DNA from: Campylobacter lari
Lineage (GTDB): Bacteria; Campylobacterota; Campylobacteria; Campylobacterales; Campylobacteraceae
Assembly: GCF_900638335.1 (NCBI RefSeq)
Contig: NZ_LR134508.1
Coordinates: 1,364,001 to 1,428,000 of the forward strand
Length of the DNA: 64,000 nt
Reading direction: 5' to 3'
Shown one piece after another: positions 62,966-64,000 of the stretch (its first letter is position 1; each line of letters begins with the position of its first letter). The notes beneath the pieces were generated by a model. The model ran no database searches. It saw nothing but the letters and a program-made list of their open reading frames with translations, and had not been told where the DNA came from. The position numbers were made by a program, and so were the translations under genes.

Positions 62966-63042
62966 TGGTACGCTCAAGAGGATTCGAACCTCTGACCTAC
63001 GGCTTAGAAGGCCGTTGCTCTATCCAGCTGAGCTATGAGCGC
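62966..63042 (-). tRNA. tRNA-Arg (TCT)
   Basis: 77 bases with encoded CCA. Acceptor GCGCTCA, anticodon loop CTTCTAA gives TCT, which reads the AGA codons that dominate Arg use here. Confidence 0.96.
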
Positions 63043-63069
63043 ATAAAAATAAAAGTAACAATAGGCTTA

Positions 63070-63146
63070 TGGTGCGCTCGATAGGAATCGAACCCATAAC
63101 CTACAGATCCGAAGTCTGTCGCTCTATCCAGTTGAGCTACGAGCGC
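63070..63146 (-). tRNA. tRNA-Arg (TCG)
   Basis: 77 bases with encoded CCA. Acceptor GCGCTCG, anticodon loop CTTCGGA gives TCG. Similar outer arms to the neighbouring tRNA-Arg (TCT), consistent with an old duplication. Confidence 0.95.
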
Positions 63147-63149
63147 TGA

Positions 63150-63227
63150 TGGGGTGAGTGATGGGAATCGAACCCACGACCCTCAGGACCACAATCTGAT
63201 GCTCTAACCGACTGAGCTACACTCACC
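63150..63227 (-). tRNA. tRNA-His (GTG)
   Basis: Anticodon loop TTGTGGT gives GTG. The extra 5' G opposite the discriminator C, the identity element of histidine tRNA, is encoded, and CCA is encoded. Confidence 0.96.
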
Positions 63228-63238
63228 ATTTATAAAAA

Positions 63239-63316
63239 TGGTCGGGGTGAAAGGATTCGAACCTTCGGCCCCTTGGTCCCAAACCAAGTGCGCTAACCAG
63301 ACTGCGCTACACCCCG
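63239..63316 (-). tRNA. tRNA-Pro (TGG)
   Basis: 78 bases with encoded CCA. Acceptor CGGGGTG, anticodon loop TTTGGGA gives TGG. First tRNA of the cluster, directly behind the promoter. Confidence 0.96.
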
Positions 63317-63336
63317 ATGTACAAAAATAAAGCGTT

Positions 63337-63365
63337 ATTTTACATAAAAAAATATTAAAAGTCAA
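63337..63365 (-). promoter_or_regulatory. Promoter of the five-tRNA cluster
   Basis: Minus-strand TTGACT (63360-63365), a 17-base spacer and TAAAAT (63337-63342) with TG just before the -10. The sequence after the -10 is AACGC, GC-rich for this genome. Start falls about 14 bases before tRNA-Pro. Confidence 0.8.
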
Positions 63366-63370
63366 GATAA

Positions 63371-63403
63371 AAAATATTTAGCATAAAAAATGCTAAATAT
63401 TTT
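63371..63403 (-). terminator. Hairpin terminator of the TerC-like gene
   Basis: AAAATATTTAGCA (63371-63383) and TGCTAAATATTTT (63391-63403) form a 13-bp stem with a seven-base loop, followed in the minus-strand transcript by TTATC. It begins within the stop codon of the gene. Confidence 0.85.
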
Positions 63404-64000
63404 AAGAATTGTTTGCTTGTTTTTTTTGTGAAATGATGTTTAAAATTTCAACTATCAAAGAAAAAGCCATAGCTGTATAAATATATGCTTTATCTATATG
63501 AATATCAAAACTTTCACATACTAAAACAAAGCCTATCATTACTAAAAATGCCAAAGCTAAGATTTTAATACTTGGATATTTTTCTACAAAATCTGCAATT
63601 GGTTTAGAAGCAAAAAGCATAACTAAAACTGCAACAATAACAGCAATAATCATAATCTCTATATCTTGAGCAATACCCACAGCAGTAATAACACTATCAA
63701 GAGAAAATACTATGTCTATAACAGCTATTTCAGCTACTACAACCCAAAGTTTGTTGCTAATTTTTATATTGCTTTGACTTTCCTCTTGGTGCGTTATACT
63801 TTCTTTAATTTCTTTAATAGACTTAACTATTAAAAATAATCCTCCAAGCAAAAGCACCAAATCCCTGCCTGAAATTTCATTGCCTAATATACTAAACAAA
63901 GGCGTAACAAGCTTCATCACCCAAAATAAAGACAATAATAATAAAATTCTAGTAATCATCGCAAAAGCAAGACCTAAAACCCTACCCTTGTCTCTATGCT
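63402..64000 (-). CDS. TerC/YgdQ-family membrane protein, start beyond window
   Basis: Integral membrane protein of the TerC family, linked to metal handling or exoenzyme metalation in other bacteria; the substrate is unknown here. The frame stays open to position 64000 (HRDKGRVLGLAFAM before the first internal Met), so the N-terminus lies outside and the Met at 63959 is internal. About 199 residues present of a likely 230-250. FSLDSVITAVGIAQDIEIM near the middle holds the Asp-rich helix, and five helices are visible. Ends in a hairpin terminator. Confidence 0.88.
   Translation of the reverse strand, partial: HRDKGRVLGLAFAMITRILLLLSLFWVMKLVTPLFSILGNEISGRDLVLLLGGLFLIVKSIKEIKESITHQEESQSNIKISNKLWVVVAEIAVIDIVFSLDSVITAVGIAQDIEIMIIAVIVAVLVMLFASKPIADFVEKYPSIKILALAFLVMIGFVLVCESFDIHIDKAYIYTAMAFSLIVEILNIISQKKQANNS

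Overview
The window is chromosomal DNA of a thermotolerant Campylobacter, most likely of the C. lari group. It is very AT-rich and densely packed, with a rrn operon in the order 16S, tRNA-Ala, tRNA-Ile, 23S, 5S. It encodes a complex I locus that lacks NuoE and NuoF, the flagellar disk protein PflA, a UbiA-like prenyltransferase and a Nik/peptide ABC transporter. Several blocks (rsmI-queD-queE-moaA-ubiA-miaA; pflA-nuo-nik; a type IIG enzyme, a membrane protein and a conserved unknown around rrn) match gene groups I remember from C. jejuni. Here they are joined in a different order, which argues against C. jejuni itself. Species assignment is inference from memory, not from a search.

Layout. 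1-8.8 kb, minus strand: carB (cut by the window edge), mreC, mreB, clpX, lpxA, fabZ, queH, a peroxiredoxin and a small tautomerase. 8.8-11.9 kb, plus strand: ilvE, an SPFH/prohibitin-like protein and two DUF2393-like membrane proteins. 11.9-27.6 kb, minus strand: purF, dapB, a decayed periplasmic-protein gene, trxB, trxA, a YraN protein, hom, an aminotransferase, a RodZ-like protein, RNA methylases, rpmE, the queD/queE/moaA group and a prenyltransferase. miaA lies alone on the plus strand. 28.5-44.3 kb: pflA and a 14-gene complex I cluster. 44.4-49.1 kb: five ABC transporter genes.

49.1-63.4 kb is the accessory and RNA-rich part. A pentapeptide-repeat membrane protein is translationally coupled to a type IIG restriction-modification gene that is broken by three frameshifts and one stop. 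Next comes about 1 kb of nearly G-free noncoding DNA with a 9-bp tandem repeat, then the rRNA operon, an unrecognised protein with a coiled coil and C-terminal membrane segment, and five tRNA genes. A TerC-like gene runs off the right edge.

How the genes work together. fabZ-lpxA-clpX-mreB-mreC is an envelope, shape and proteolysis operon with overlapping genes. QueD, QueE and QueH belong to queuosine synthesis. The complex I cluster replaces the NADH-oxidising module with two small proteins, as known for Campylobacter, where a flavodoxin-type donor has been proposed. The rRNA genes are flanked by long inverted repeats that would pair into processing stalks in the precursor. The most unusual parts are the broken type IIG locus with its intact membrane partner, the G-depleted tract behind 5S, the hairpin over the ribosome-binding site of a decayed gene, and an apparently leaderless pflA.
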